From Cryptomeria japonica (lineage: Eukaryota > Streptophyta > Pinopsida > Cupressales > Cupressaceae): 64,000 bases of DNA. The position numbers and the translations under genes were made by a program. Below the pieces are notes generated by a model. The model saw only the letters and a program-made list of their open reading frames with translations. It did not search any database and was not told the DNA's origin. Within the stretch, counting starts at the first letter, position 1, and each line of letters begins with the position of its first letter. Below, one piece after another: positions 36,266-47,765 of the stretch. The stretch covers positions 173,112,861 through 173,176,860 of the forward strand of contig NC_081406.1 in assembly GCF_030272615.1 (NCBI RefSeq), written 5' to 3'.

Positions 36266-36343
36266 ATGACCAATAATCCTTACAATGTCAATTCTAGATC
36301 GGAAGATATAGATAAAGAGTTGGATGATGAAGAAGATCAATGA
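35638..36343 (+). pseudogene. CACTA transposase C-terminal part (DUF4216-like) with poly-Asp tail
   Basis: Continuation of the transposase after the insertion: YYGILDDILECDFGSFKLVIFIVQWY, then NGFTMVNTRSFE, a TGA, and after a short frame change PYVLPNQCEQVFYSE. This is the pattern of the DUF4216 region of plant CACTA transposases (YGVL, IIELDY, W-Y, FTSVN, Y-DDPF-ASQA-QVFYV). It continues into an acidic tail with a long Asp run encoded by GAT repeats. A pseudogene in the present state. Confidence 0.75.
36113..36266 (+). repeat. GAT trinucleotide repeat inside the transposase tail
   Basis: Nearly pure (GAT)n of about 150 bp, with a few ATTAAT or ATCAAT interruptions in its first half. It is read as poly-Asp in the transposase frame. 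The poly-Ile frame on the other strand is a shadow. Confidence 0.95.
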
Positions 36344-38484
36344 CATTTAGAGAAGAACAAAAAGTATGAGCATCCCCCATGATTCTAGAGAGGCAGTGGA
36401 AGGACCTGGTTTCAGATGGAAAGGAGAAAGCTAAAAAGAGAAAAGGACATACACCACTGGACAAAGGAAGGTATGTGATACTATTAACAATGTAATTATG
36501 TACTAATTACTCTTTATATTATACATAATCTAACATATTTCAAACTTTTCATAAGCTGCCCGACACATCGAAGGCAACTAACGAAAGATTAGAAAAGTGC
36601 AAGCAACACAAACTTGGCTCTTGTGGTTATATGAAATTTGTCACACAAATTGTAAGTATCAATAAATGAAATATCACATCAAAATAATAAATTGCAAACA
36701 ATTTTTTTTGAATCAAACAATAGAAGCAAAATTCATGATATTAAGCAAAAATGTAGGGCTCTGTATTCAATAGAGTGCCCACAGAAGATGACATGAAAAT
36801 TGCCTTCCAGGAAGGCTATGAAGTCGTGGATGAATGCCTAAGATAATGAGTGGGCAAACACAAGATTCCGATGCATCTGTCACATAGGTAAATAAGCTAA
36901 ATGAAAATTATTTAAAATTGAATACTTGAGCAATAATCTATTCGATGTTAATTTCCAACATAAAGTGACTATATTTGTTTTAAATAAGAAAGCAATGATA
37001 ACAATACACATGGCAATGGAATGCAGCCTACTAAGGGTGGAACACAACCTACACATGAAGGTTGTGGTGTGCATCCTAGTACTAGAGGTATTCATGTGCT
37101 ATAAATTTTTTTTTATGTAATTATTAATACAATTAAACATGTTTAATTGAAATTGGTGTAGTAATTAATGTAACCTTTTTTGTTTTTGAACAAGTGGAGC
37201 ATGATCAGGGTAGACAATCAAGAAAGTGATGTGCCCCCATTAGGTAAAAAGGACCATTGTTATTTCTTTAAATAGATTTAATTTCATTTGGTGTATTGAT
37301 TAATGTAACCTTTCATGTGTGTTTCAACTCCAGAGGATTTAGAGGGTGTTCAACATGTTGAAGATGAGGCTAGACAAAATGATCATGAAGATGATGTGGC
37401 CCCATTAGGTAAAGAGCACCCCTATAATTTTATTTTAATTAATGAAATACTTGTAACAATAATAAAAAATCTCATGAATTTAACCCATTTCTTTGTTATT
37501 GTAGTGGATCCGCCTTTGCCTAGGCGTCCTCGTCATGACTATAGGACTAGGCATACATTAAGATCACGAGCAGAGGGCACAACAACTGAAGAGGGGGAAA
37601 ATGATGAAGAAATGATGCTCCACTTAGTTTTTACTTAGCTTCAAAAATAAAAATAAAAATAAATAAATTAAAAAAATGATTGTAATCGTATTATTTGTTA
37701 ATGAATGAATTTTTTGTGTGAATGAATGTTAATAAATGATGTGTTAATGAATGTTGATGAATGTTAATGAATTTAATTTGTTAATGAATGTTATGTGATA
37801 ATGAATGAATGTTATATTTTATTAATGGATAAAAGAATGAATGAATGTTATATGTTAACGAGGAATTTAGAGTGATGTTGGGGGGGGGGGGGAGGGCCAA
37901 ATGAGCTTCCACCTTCACGTGGTTGGCCCTATTAAGTAGAGAATATTAAACTATTATTGAAACAAAGAGAAGCTCAATAAGGTAACAAACTTATCAATAT
38001 TTCATTAGGCTTCACTGTTAATCTTATTGAATAATATGTATTGAATCTTAATTGCAAGGTCCAATAGAGCCAACACGAACAACAACACAAGAAGTTACTT
38101 AGTGGAGACCATCAAAGGTAAGGTCCTTCATTAAAATTTTGTTGTTTATATTCATATTGCTGATTACAAAAAATAGATTTTTCTGTTTATATTCATATTG
38201 CTGATTACATAGGCAAATATTCATTTAACTTTTTAAAAGGGTATTCACCAAATACACCAAATAGTTGTCTAAGCCTGAGATCAAAGATTAGCAATTAGGA
38301 GTCACCAAATACACCAAATAGTTGTCTAAACAAGGGCTAGAACCCACTATGAAATATAGTTTACACTTGTCCTTGAACTGAGAACTTCAACATTTTAATG
38401 GACTACATAGGGATCTGCCTTAAAAAATGAGCCGATTTCACATAAAATTGGTCTAAGGTAGAAATAATGTTAAAAGGAGTTCAT
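36344..38484 (+). pseudogene. Second CACTA gene region, exon-like pieces (TnpA-like), uncertain
   Basis: Short exon-like blocks lie downstream of the transposase: a Lys-rich block at 36,400-36,475, PDTSKATNERLEKCKQHKLG at 36,558-36,620, a block with VPTEDDMKIAFQEGYEVVDECL at about 36,777-36,843, and acidic blocks at 37,315-37,410 and 37,503-37,638 (PPLPRRPRHDYRTRHTLRSR). Two blocks share the words GATGTGSCCCCATTAGGTAAA (37,228 and 37,394), suggesting exon duplication. En/Spm elements usually encode a second, DNA-binding protein here; that identity is inference from position. From 37,640 on there are only AATGAATG repeats and a G run at 37,880. Confidence 0.4.
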
Positions 38485-38760
38485 CTAAGCTTTTAAATTC
38501 AACTTTAACTTGAGGGTGATGGAACCAATGGTCAGACAAGTGAAACCATCATGCACCTTAATCAAGACTTTGGATTTATCATAATTATCTTGATATAATG
38601 CATATGTAAAAAGATCTTCTTTTGTATTCATATTAACCATACGTAGTGGATCAATAAGCACCCTACATGTGGGTTTGTCATTAGTTATAGCAATAATGTA
38701 TATTGGTCCATCAGGTGTATTCTTTGAGTTACCACTTTGGGTAAAGGTGATATTAGGTTC
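38485..38760 (-). pseudogene. Gypsy aspartic protease fragment
   Basis: The minus-strand frame reads GPIYIIAITNDKPTCRVLID, then PLRMVNM, and later DKSKVLIKVHDGFTCLTIGSI. This fits the retropepsin-like region of a Ty3/gypsy polyprotein (VLIDSGS, then VxVxDG, then GxI). The Ser-Gly after the catalytic Asp is Pro-Leu. It is a different lineage from the Tat copies on the left. It is a fragment inserted in, or captured by, the CACTA element. Confidence 0.45.
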
Positions 38761-38820
38761 AATCTTAGGTTTCAATCTATCTTGTTTAGGAACTGGTTCC
38801 ATCACGTTCATTAGATGTTC

Positions 38821-39465
38821 AACTCGGTTTGTAACTCCAAGGGTCACCTTTTCATCCTAGTGACTACTTTCAATCTTATGAATATCAACTACTCACCTCT
38901 TTATTGTTCACTAGATGTTCAACTCAGTTTGTAACTCCAAGGGTCACCTTTTCATCCTAGTGACTACTTTCAATCTTATGAATATCAACTACTCACCTTT
39001 TTATAATTCAACTATAACTTTCATCACTGTTGTCAAAGATATGAAAAACAACTATTCACCTTTTTATAATTCAACTATAAATATGAATTATAATTGCAAA
39101 ACCTTGAACCCTCAGAACTTCAACCTTTAGAAATGAATATAACTAAGGCTTACTATAAGGTCTTAGTTTTTCCTTGCAATCCCTAATTTTTTTTAGGTTT
39201 TCAAAGTTATATTCATTTCTAAAGGTTGAAGTTCTAAGGGTTCAAGGTTTTGCAATTATAATTCATATTTATAGTTGAATTATAAAAAGGTGAGTAGTTG
39301 ATATTCATAAGATTGAAAGTAGTCACTAGGATGAAAAGGTGACCCTTGGAGTTACAAACTGAGTTGAACATCTAGTGAACAATAAAGAGGTGAGTAGTTG
39401 ATATTCATAAGATTGAAAGTAGTCACTAGGATGAAAAGGTGACCCTTGGAGTTACAAACTGAGTT
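38821..39465. repeat. Long foldback (inverted repeat), arms about 260-320 bp
   Basis: The left arm (38,821-39,143) and right arm (39,206-39,465) are nearly perfect reverse complements around a loop of about 62 bp. Each arm itself contains a direct repeat of about 106 bp (AACTCAGTTTGTAACTCC and following). The left arm has one extra unit of about 66 bp. RNA from here would form a long hairpin. Confidence 0.9.
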
Positions 39466-39729
39466 GAATATATTATTGACTGTGTTTTTATTGTTCACTA
39501 TGCATAGTTTTTGGGATTTTTGAAGGTTATAGTTGCAAGTTGAATTATGAACTACTCGACCTGCATATATTATTGACTATCTGAATCAAGCTAAATCAAG
39601 CTAAATCAAGTTGTACCTTCAAATGATGTCTCTCTTGCCCTATGAAGGTTATAGTCAGATAGTTTTATATGATGATGAACTATGCATAATTTTTGGGATT
39701 TTTAAAGGTTATAGTTGCAAGTTGAATTA

Positions 39730-40132
39730 TGAACAATTTTTTTTTTGAGAAAGAAGCAGTCCAAGTGCCCCCCCTTAATGATAGTTCTGATACATCAAAC
39801 CATTACTAACAAAATCGAGTCTAAAATATGATAGGGAATAGTGTGAGTTGTCCTGAAATAAAATATTTTATTTTCAATTTCCACGTTAAATCTGGTGTTA
39901 TGAGTGTTATGATGATTATATGCTTATTAGTTTGCATGTTTCTATTTTGGGAGAGAGTTTGGTTTTCTATTTTGGATACCTTTGACATTGTTGTCAAAGG
40001 GGGAGATAGATCATGTGAAAAACTGCATTATCTATCTTGATCTTAGGGGGAGTTTGTTGGTGATATCTTCTTTCTTTGCATTGACTGTTTTTCACATTCA
40101 TATATTGTCATCAATGCCAAAGGGGGAGATTG
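39730..40132 (+). mobile_element. Copia-like 3' tail with polypurine tract, fragment
   Basis: Two purine runs with the word AAAGGGGGAGAT (39,995 and 40,118), the second within TCATCAATGCCAAAGGGGG. Such sequences precede the 3' LTR in many plant Ty1/copia elements. No coding domain or LTR could be recognised, so this rests on the tract alone. Confidence 0.3.
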
Positions 40133-40291
40133 TTACCACTTTGGGTAAAGGTGATATTAGGTTCAATCTTAGGTTTCAATTTATCTTGTTTAAGAACTGG
40201 TTCCATCACGTTCACTAGATGTTCAACTCAGTTTGTAACTCCAAGGGTCACCTTTTCATCCTAGTGACTACTTTCAATCTTATGAATATCA

Positions 40292-41285
40292 TTGTCCCTT
40301 GATAAGGTAGTTTCTTCATTGACATTGAAATTTGTCCCTAATGCCTTTATCATATGACTAGATTCTGTGATGCTATACATTGTCTTGTGTTTTTTCTTTC
40401 CTAACTACCATAGTTGCTCATACACCTCTTAATTACTTTAATGCTTATCTTGGTTCTATGTTGAGGCTTTGAACTATCAATGTAGCTTGATCTTTGACAT
40501 TTTGTAACAATGATTGCAATCTGTTGTGACCGATACTCTTGATAGTCTATATATTAGTGAATTGTCCTTTTGTTTAAATGATGTTACTATTTTGACTGTG
40601 TATTGTAGGTCTATTAGAATTTGGTACTATCAAAGATTTATTCATATTTCTGCTATAATACTATCATGTTCTCAATCATCTAAACCTTATACCCCTTTAA
40701 CCCTAAATCATTGTAACTGTCTTTGGCCCTTTTGGCATTGGATCAAATCCTTACTTGGGTAAAGTTTTTAACTACTTCTACTCTCTGTCATTAACTTGCT
40801 ACAATTTTTTTTGATCCACTCCTTGTATATGAACATCTTTTCTTATGGACTGAGAGAGGTCACTTTGTCTTTTGAGATCTTTATAATCTTAGTGTGTTGC
40901 TATGATTGTAATCTCTACATCCTTTAACCCTTCATGACCTTGTACATCATCTCTGACCTATAACTAGTCATTGTACTATAGTAAAATGCATAATGGTTAC
41001 CTATCTTCATCAGGGCTTTGCATGTTACTTCTATCATTTTCCTCACTCTCATATCCATGCTTTATCAAGGTCTTCATTAACCAAATATTCCCTCTTGGTT
41101 GTGTTTGTATATTTTTAGAATATATGGGATTGTTGATTTTGTATATTGTTAGAATATATAGTTTACCATAGTTAGTTAGTCATTGAGGTAAGGAGTTATA
41201 TAAGGGTAGCTCAATATTTGAGAAAGCTTATCAAATCATATTCCATATTTACAATGCTCTATATTCCGTGATGGCAATTGTTTAT
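40292..41285. other. Stretch inside the CACTA element without recognisable gene
   Basis: No domain recognised in either strand. It may continue the gypsy fragment of 38.5 kb on the minus strand, but no motif confirms this. Confidence 0.35.
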
Positions 41286-41289
41286 TTTA

Positions 41290-41885
41290 TTTTATTTTAA
41301 ATATAGCTTGTTCGTGGGAATTCCGACGGACATGTGCAACATAGGCCCCAATGAGAGTGTTGTATCTACAACAAAATATTTCATCGCAGACACAAAACTC
41401 TTGTCAGAGCTTCCTTGCATTTGTTGTCGAAATTTTGACAAAAAAGGACACTATGTTTCGATAGGAATGTTGTACCTACAACGAAAAAATTTCGTTGCAG
41501 GTGCACCTTTCCCAGGGAGCTTCCTTGCATTTGTTGTCAAAATTCTAACAAAAAAGGGCACTATGCTTCGACGGGAATACTGCACCTGTGACAAAAAGAA
41601 ATTTGTCGCAAGTGCAACATTCTTGTCGGAGCATAGTGCCCTTTTTTGTCAAAATTCCAATGAAAAACCCAGTGCATGGTTCGTCGGAAGATTGGTGACT
41701 TCATCAGAATTCCAACGAATTAGACCGCCACAATATGTATCAACTTCTGAAAAAGAAGGCGTCAGAATTATGACGAACATCTATCCGTCGAATAACCCAA
41801 TGAAATTTTTGCGATGAAAAACTTTTCACCATTTCATCGGATCTACGACAATAATATGTTGGAATTACGATGATAGGTCATCGAA
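41290..41885. repeat. Right subterminal repeats of the CACTA element
   Basis: Repeated units such as GCTTCCTTGCATTTGTTGTC, GTTGTACCTACAAC and TTCGTCGGAATTCCGACG in both orientations, several times over about 600 bp up to the right end. The 179-codon frame across it is a by-product of the array. Confidence 0.7.
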
Positions 41886-42059
41886 AAATGACCCCGAATG
41901 TGTTAGTCCTTTGAGCATGCAATAATTTGTATAAGACATGCAATTGAAAATGTCTAGTTTTGGGAATGAAACATCTCGTCCAAGAATTTTGTTTGGTTTT
42001 AAGCATGTACATCTCATCTAAGACATGCAATAAGAACAACCAGACAAAACATGACATTC

Positions 42060-42250
42060 ATAAGGAAATCTAGAATCTTGAATTGAAAAAGTATAACCAA
42101 GAAAGACATCATGCAAAGAAATTCACAACTTGAATTAAAAATGGATAACCAAGCAAGGCATCATGCAAAGAAATTTGTGACTAAATTGAAAATAGATAAC
42201 CAAGCAAGGCATCATGCAAGGAAATCCACAATTTGCATTGAAAATATGTT
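42060..42250. repeat. Tandem repeat, three units of about 53 bp
   Basis: Units built on GATAACCAAGCAAGGCATCA and TGCAAAGAAAT, starting near 42,092, 42,140 and 42,193. Confidence 0.75.
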
Positions 42251-43711
42251 TCAAGGAGGTCATGATGTATGTCCCCCCTTAATATATCAACATAGCCCTA
42301 TGTTGATGTCTTAAGGAAGATAAAAATAAGGATACACACCTTCATAAACAAGAAGATATCCTTTAGGAAATAATGTAAATAACTCCAAGATAAAGAGGAA
42401 TAACTCTTATAAGTAAGGAAAAGATAGTTGTAAAAGAGATATCTTGCAACAACTGTAAAAGGATCCTTTCGAGGGATGCATGGGAGAAGAAATATTTATC
42501 CAAATATATTAACCTCTGAAAATAGAGGGGATCTTTGATAAGGATTACATCTTTGGAAGGAGAAGGAGACTAAAAATACACACATTGTCCATTTCTTAGG
42601 AAAAGGTGGATTTTTAGTGATGGATTGCACACATTCACGAAGGCGAGATCATTCATAAGAAAATGCACCAATGCAAACAAAAAAAAAGTCCAACCAAGGG
42701 ACATATAAGTACTTGCATGAAGAACCACTCAATGTAATAAAGTACCTCAAGTTATAAAAAAATGCAACCCAAAGGAGAAGAAAATATTTGAAAAAGAGAG
42801 AATTGAAATATTATTCTTGCCCCCCAAGCATGGAGACAAGGAAGAATGACTAATATGATGTTGTCCAAGTATGGTTGTAATTTAATTTGTACCACTGCAC
42901 ATGAAAAAGAGCCCCCAATAAAGGTAAATACCAATGCCATAGTGCAAGGAGCAACATAATAAGGGGAATAGAAATCTTAGGTACTACTTCTTTACCAAAA
43001 AAAGCATAAGATCATTTGTAAGAGTAATACAAGATCTATCATATTGGTCTCGAGCAAATTCTTTAAAAGATTTACAATTTCCAAGAGAATGAGAATAGCT
43101 ATGATGAAAGAGACGATACACATTGTACAATCTTTGTTCTTATAATTATTGTTATATCTTATGAAAGGACACGTAACGTTCTTATCATATTTCAATCTCC
43201 AAAAGCTTCTTGTAGCTAGTTTTTCTTGATTCTTAATATTGATGGGTCTTGTCTCTTGAGATCTAGGGTAGGGTATACTAGTGGAGGAAGAAGGATTATT
43301 TTCTTGTGGTAAAAGAAGCGATAAGGAAGTAGGATGATTGTTTGATGGAGAATGATTCTTGGATGGACGGTAATTTCTCTTTTTTGAAAAATACTCCTTA
43401 AGCATTTGAACCTTAAAAAGATCATCCATAAATCTTGATAAATTTGGATATCCTAGACCTTCTCTAGTGCATTGTGAGTGAGGATCTATATCGACCTTGA
43501 TTTCTTGTTCTTATTTTCAAAGTCCTTGTCCACTATAGCTTTGTTTAGAAATGATATCATAGCTAATCTCATAAGATGTTTATAATTGTGAAGGATAATG
43601 GCTTTCATTATGAATTTATTCAAAACAATTTGTGTAAGGACAATTTGAAGGACCAAAAGGATGAAAAGGTGAAGAATGGATACCCTTTGTAGGGAGATTT
43701 TCATTTGCATG
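42251..43711 (-). pseudogene. Decayed retroelement-like sequence, minus strand, uncertain
   Basis: The minus strand has a 145-codon frame (42,992-43,429) with a Ser/Asn/Pro-rich N-terminal half and no known domain. It is preceded by DIDPHSQCTREGLGYPN, which looks like part of a polyprotein linker. A minus-strand purine run CTTGGGGGGCAAG at 42,817-42,829 resembles a polypurine tract. A related minus-strand fragment may resume at 51,400-51,960, on the other side of element 2. I cannot name a family with confidence. Confidence 0.3.
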
Positions 43712-43794
43712 GGGCAAGTGCACCAAGATGGGCGACCAAAAAGATGCCATTTTTTTTGGCCCCTATCAAACCCTTTAGCACATGCCAAATAAGA

Positions 43795-43950
43795 CATGCC
43801 CTATTTGTCGTGCACCAAATAGGCTAGGCGAACCTAACCTAAGGGTTGGGCACACCTAATGTATTTGGCGCATGCCAAATATGGTGCATGCCAAATAAGG
43901 CAAGTGCCAAATTTGGGGTGTGCCAAATGAATTTGGATTTTGGCAAGTGC
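43795..43950. repeat. Subterminal TTTGGCGCATGCCAAAT repeats of element 2, left side
   Basis: The words GCCAAAT, TTTGGCGCATGCCAAAT and GTGCACCAAAT recur about eight times; the longest is a near-perfect palindrome. The right side (50,425-50,530) has TTTGGCGTGTGCC, TTTGGCATGGTGC and GCGCCAAATG. Confidence 0.7.
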
Positions 43951-44093
43951 ATTTTCAATTTTGAAACTGCAAATTATCATTCTCTTTGACTTCCTCTCTC
44001 TTTGAATATATACATAAAATATAACATTTAAGTCACATTTCTATTTGTCTTTTTCCTTTCTTATACTTTAAGTTATATTTTATGTATATATTG

Positions 44094-45313
44094 TTATCCA
44101 TTTGGTGGAATTGATTATGTGTTGTATTGATGTTTTGTCATTGATGCCAACACTAGCTGTTTGGATGCTTTACCAGCACCCTTCTGGTCCTGATAGGTTG
44201 AGTGGTTTCTGGTTGATTTGGATTCGGCATGATTCGGTAGGCTCCAGTATGATTTGGTGATGGAATTAACGTATTCATGATACTCATGCTCATATTCGGT
44301 TAGTTGATTTTGATCTAGTGATCGGATGCTATCCTGCTTGCTTAGAATCTTAGTTTTTGGTTCCAGCAAGGGTTTCACCGGCAAAGCTTTTGAGAAAGAT
44401 CTTTGATGAATTGCATAAGTGACCAGTGTTGGTGCAATTTCTAGTGGAGTTTTAGGATGCTGTTGGTGATCAAGTTCGAGACTTGGCGGATGGAGATCAT
44501 TGTTGTAGCGTGTGGACCTATACTGGGTACCAGTTGATCTAGGTTATGGACTGACTTTAATGTAACGTGTGGATTGGACCTCTTGATGTATTTATGGGAT
44601 GTCTAATGTGTTGGATATTATTTGTTTGGTCTAAGGATGACCTGGCTTGTAATATGTAATTGGTTTATTATCTAGTGGCCAACCTAATTGTTTATGGTCG
44701 TGGGTTTGTATATATAGATGTATGATCTCATTGTAGATCATCATGGTTATGTTAGAGGTCATGGTCAAGGAATGTAATATGTGAATAATGTAATATCATT
44801 CAGGTAGAGGATTTGGTCGATCATTGGAGAACGAAGTGGGTTTATGTAAGAGGATTTAGTCCTCCGGTATTGAGCTTAACTGGAACTATACTTAGGCATA
44901 GGAGATGTTATCTTTTGTAGTTCAACACTTCTCCGGATTGTAGTATGGATTTCTATGTAGTCAGTGAGGCTCCTTTCATGATGAGAAGTGTGCTCTAGGT
45001 TGTTGGCCTTCCTGCAAGTGCAGGCCCCTTAATTGTAATTCACATACTTACTACAGAAGTATTATCTGACTATGGGTAGGCTTCCCACCATGGTTTTTAC
45101 CTTTACTGAGTTTTCCATGTATAAATATTGGTGTGATGTGGATGGTTTTTATTTTATGATTATTGTTTATGCTTAATTGGTTTAACTGCTATTCTGGTAT
45201 TAATGTTTTGGGTTCCGATATTAAAGTTTTAAATTGCTAATAGTTCCAGTAATCTGTGACAATTGATTCATCCCCCCCCCTCTCAGTTGTCTTCCATTTA
45301 TTTGAACTATCGA
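44094..45313 (+). mobile_element. Solo-LTR-like insertion inside element 2 (about 1.2 kb)
   Basis: It interrupts the AT-rich block of element 2. The word GTATATATTG flanks it on both sides (44,084-44,093 and 45,314-45,323), and removing it rejoins sequence found uninterrupted in element 1 and at the other end of element 2. It starts TTATCCATTTGGTGG and contains TATATATAGA (about 44,713) and polyadenylation-like words. A C-rich CCCCCCCCTCTCAGTTG stretch lies near the end, similar to the border of plant copia LTRs. The exact ends and family are uncertain. Confidence 0.5.
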
Positions 45314-45444
45314 GTATATATTGTCAAGATGTTTGAGAGTGGTTTCAGATCTCTAGGAGTTATAATGCAGATTCTAGTTTTTAGAGAATTCACATAAATT
45401 TCAGACTTAGTTAAATTTTAGTTTAGCATGCTCATATCAATATT

Positions 45445-47004
45445 CTCTCTCTCTGGTCTCTCCTCTTTCCCTGCATTCCCCCCCCCCCCTCTCTCTCTCT
45501 CTCTCTTTCTCATCCCTTACCTCTCTCTCTCTTAGGTATCTACCTCTCTTTCCCTTCCTCCCTCTCTTGCACTTGGGTTTTCTCTCCCTCTAGTTTCTCC
45601 CTTAACACCCACCTTCCTCTTTCCCTTTCTCACTCTCCCTCCATCCCTCTCTTCATGTCTCTCTCTCTCTTTGTGATGTAAATAAAGGAAAATACCAGGG
45701 GAGAGAGAGAGGTTGATGGAAAGAAATAAAATACCAGGGATAGAGAGATTTTGAGAGAGAGAGAGATAGTTAGTGAAAGAGAGAGGGACCTAGATGAAGG
45801 ACTGCGTAGAGGGAGAGACCTAAGAGAGAGATCAAGTGGGAGAGATGAAGGGAGGAAGGGAGGGGTTGATGGAAAGAGAGGGATATATAAGGGAGAGAGG
45901 GAGGAAGGGATGGATAGAGAGGGAGAGATCCAAGGGAGGGAGAGAGGGCGCGAGGGGTAGAGGCAAAGAGAGAAGCCAAGTGAGAGAGATGGAGTGAGGG
46001 AGGTAGGGGTTAATGAAAATAGAGGGAGAGACCTAAGAGAGTGAAAAAGAGAGAGAGAGAGAGAGAGAGAAGGAAGGGGGTTCGATGATAATAGAGGGAG
46101 AGACTAAAGAAGGAGCCCAAGTAAGAGAGAGAGGAAGGAAGGTAGGGATTGAGGTTGAGGGAGAGAGAGAGAGATAGAGAGAGAGGAATGGGTTGCGGGA
46201 GAGATTGGGGTGATGGAAAGAGAGGGAGAGGGGGATAAATTGAGAGAGATGGAGGGAGGAGGGGAGGGGTTGATGGAAAGAGAGGGATATACTAGGAAGA
46301 GCCTGGAGAGAGAGCCTAAGTGAGAGAGGGGAAGAGAGAGAGATACAAGGAGGTAGGGGTTGAGAAAAAGAGAGGGAGAGACTTGAGAGAGAGATAGCCC
46401 TTCCTTTCTCCCTCCCTCTCTCTCACTTGAGATCTCTCTCACTTGACCTCTCTCTCTCTCAATCACTCCCTTCCTCCCTCTCTCTCAACCCTTCCCCTCC
46501 TCCCTCTCTCTCACTTGAGCTCTCTCTGGTATCTTACTCATTTTTCATCCCTTTCTCCCTCTCACTCAGGCTCTATATCTATCTCTCTTAGGTTAAGCTT
46601 GGGAGAGAGAGAGGGTGGGGGAAGGAGAGGGAAAGAGATGAAGAGATACTTGAGAGAGAAAGAGAGGGTGAGAGGGATAGGTACTTGAGAGAGAAAGAAA
46701 GAGTGTTAGAGAGAGAGAGAGAGTTGATACAACGATAAAGAGAGATAGAGAGAGAGGGGGAGGGAAAGAATGGGAGGGAGAGACGGAGAGGGAAGAAAAA
46801 GGATGGTGCAAGGAGAGAGGGGAAGAGGAAGAGAATAGGAGAGAGAGGCACCTAAGAGAGAGATAAAGAGGAAAAGAATGTGAGGGAGAGAGGGAGAGTG
46901 AAGATAGAGGATGGAGGAGGGAAAGAGGAAAATAGAGGGAGAGAATGGGAGAGAGAGACACCTGAGAGTGATAGAGAGATAGATAGAGGGTGAGAGGGAA
47001 AGAG

Positions 47005-47071
<67 letters not shown>

Positions 47072-47721
47072 AAAAGAGAAAGTGAGTAGGAGGGAGAGAG
47101 GGAAACATAAAGATATTTGAGAAAAATAGAAAGGGAGGGGGAGGGAGAGAATGGGAGAGAGAGATATAGAGATAGAGGGTGAGAGAGAGAGAGAGGGGGG
47201 GTGAGAGGGAAATAGGGATAGGGAGGGAGAGAGGGAAAAAGAGTTAGAAGGATGGAGAGAGAGACTTGAGAGAGAAAGAGAGTTAGAGGGAAAGATAGAT
47301 AGACTTGAGAGAGAAAGAGAAAGGAAGGGGGAGGGAGAAAATGGACAAAATTGGACAAAGACACCTGAGAGAGAGATAGAGAGAGAGTGGGAGGGAGAGA
47401 GGGAATGAGAGTTAGAGAGAAAGAGAGAGAGACTTGAGAGAGAAAGAGAAAGGGATGGGGAGGGAGAAAGGGAAATAATGGGATAAAGACACCTGAGAGA
47501 GGGGGGGTGGGGAATATATCTAGAGAGACATGAGAGGTGGATGGAGGGATTGAGAGAGAGAGAGAGAGAGACTTGAGAGATGGAGAGAAATAGAGGGAGA
47601 GGGAGAGAATGGACAGAATTGGATAGAGACACTTGAGATAGGGAGAAAGTGAGGGAAAAAGAGTTAGAGGGAAAGAGAGAGATACACCTAAGAGAGAGAG
47701 GGGGGGCAAAGGGAGGGTGAG

Positions 47722-47765
<44 letters not shown>

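Larger units (their letters stand above)
38729..40291. repeat. Direct repeats of about 159 bp flanking a 1.25-kb interval
   Basis: Bases 38,729-38,887 and 40,133-40,291 agree almost completely (TTACCACTTTGGGTAAAGG to ATGAATATCA). The interval between holds the foldback at 38.8-39.5 kb and a segment ending in AAAGGGGGAGATTGTTA, which looks like a retrotransposon polypurine tract. Confidence 0.85.
25661..41908 (+). mobile_element. CACTA (En/Spm-type) DNA transposon, 16.2 kb, with nested insertions
   Basis: Left end CTCTAACTCATTTGG (25,661) and the reverse complement of the right end, GACTAACACATTCGG (41,908), are imperfect inverted repeats. They continue with matching CATTTTTYGATGA, consistent with a CACTAACACATT-like terminus. 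Both sides are flanked by CTT (25,658-25,660 and 41,909-41,911), the 3-bp duplication expected for CACTA elements. Subterminal GTCGGAATTCCGACG-like repeats occupy both ends. Inside, the plus strand holds a decayed TNP2-type transposase with its C-terminal DUF4216-like part. A 5.6-kb element and retroelement pieces are nested inside. Confidence 0.85.

Noticed and set aside
36044-36346. Poly-Ile reading frame on the minus strand
   Set aside because: Shadow of the GAT repeat in the plus-strand transposase tail.
41278-41817. 179-codon plus-strand frame
   Set aside because: It lies inside the subterminal repeat array of the CACTA element and repeats its own words; explained by the array.
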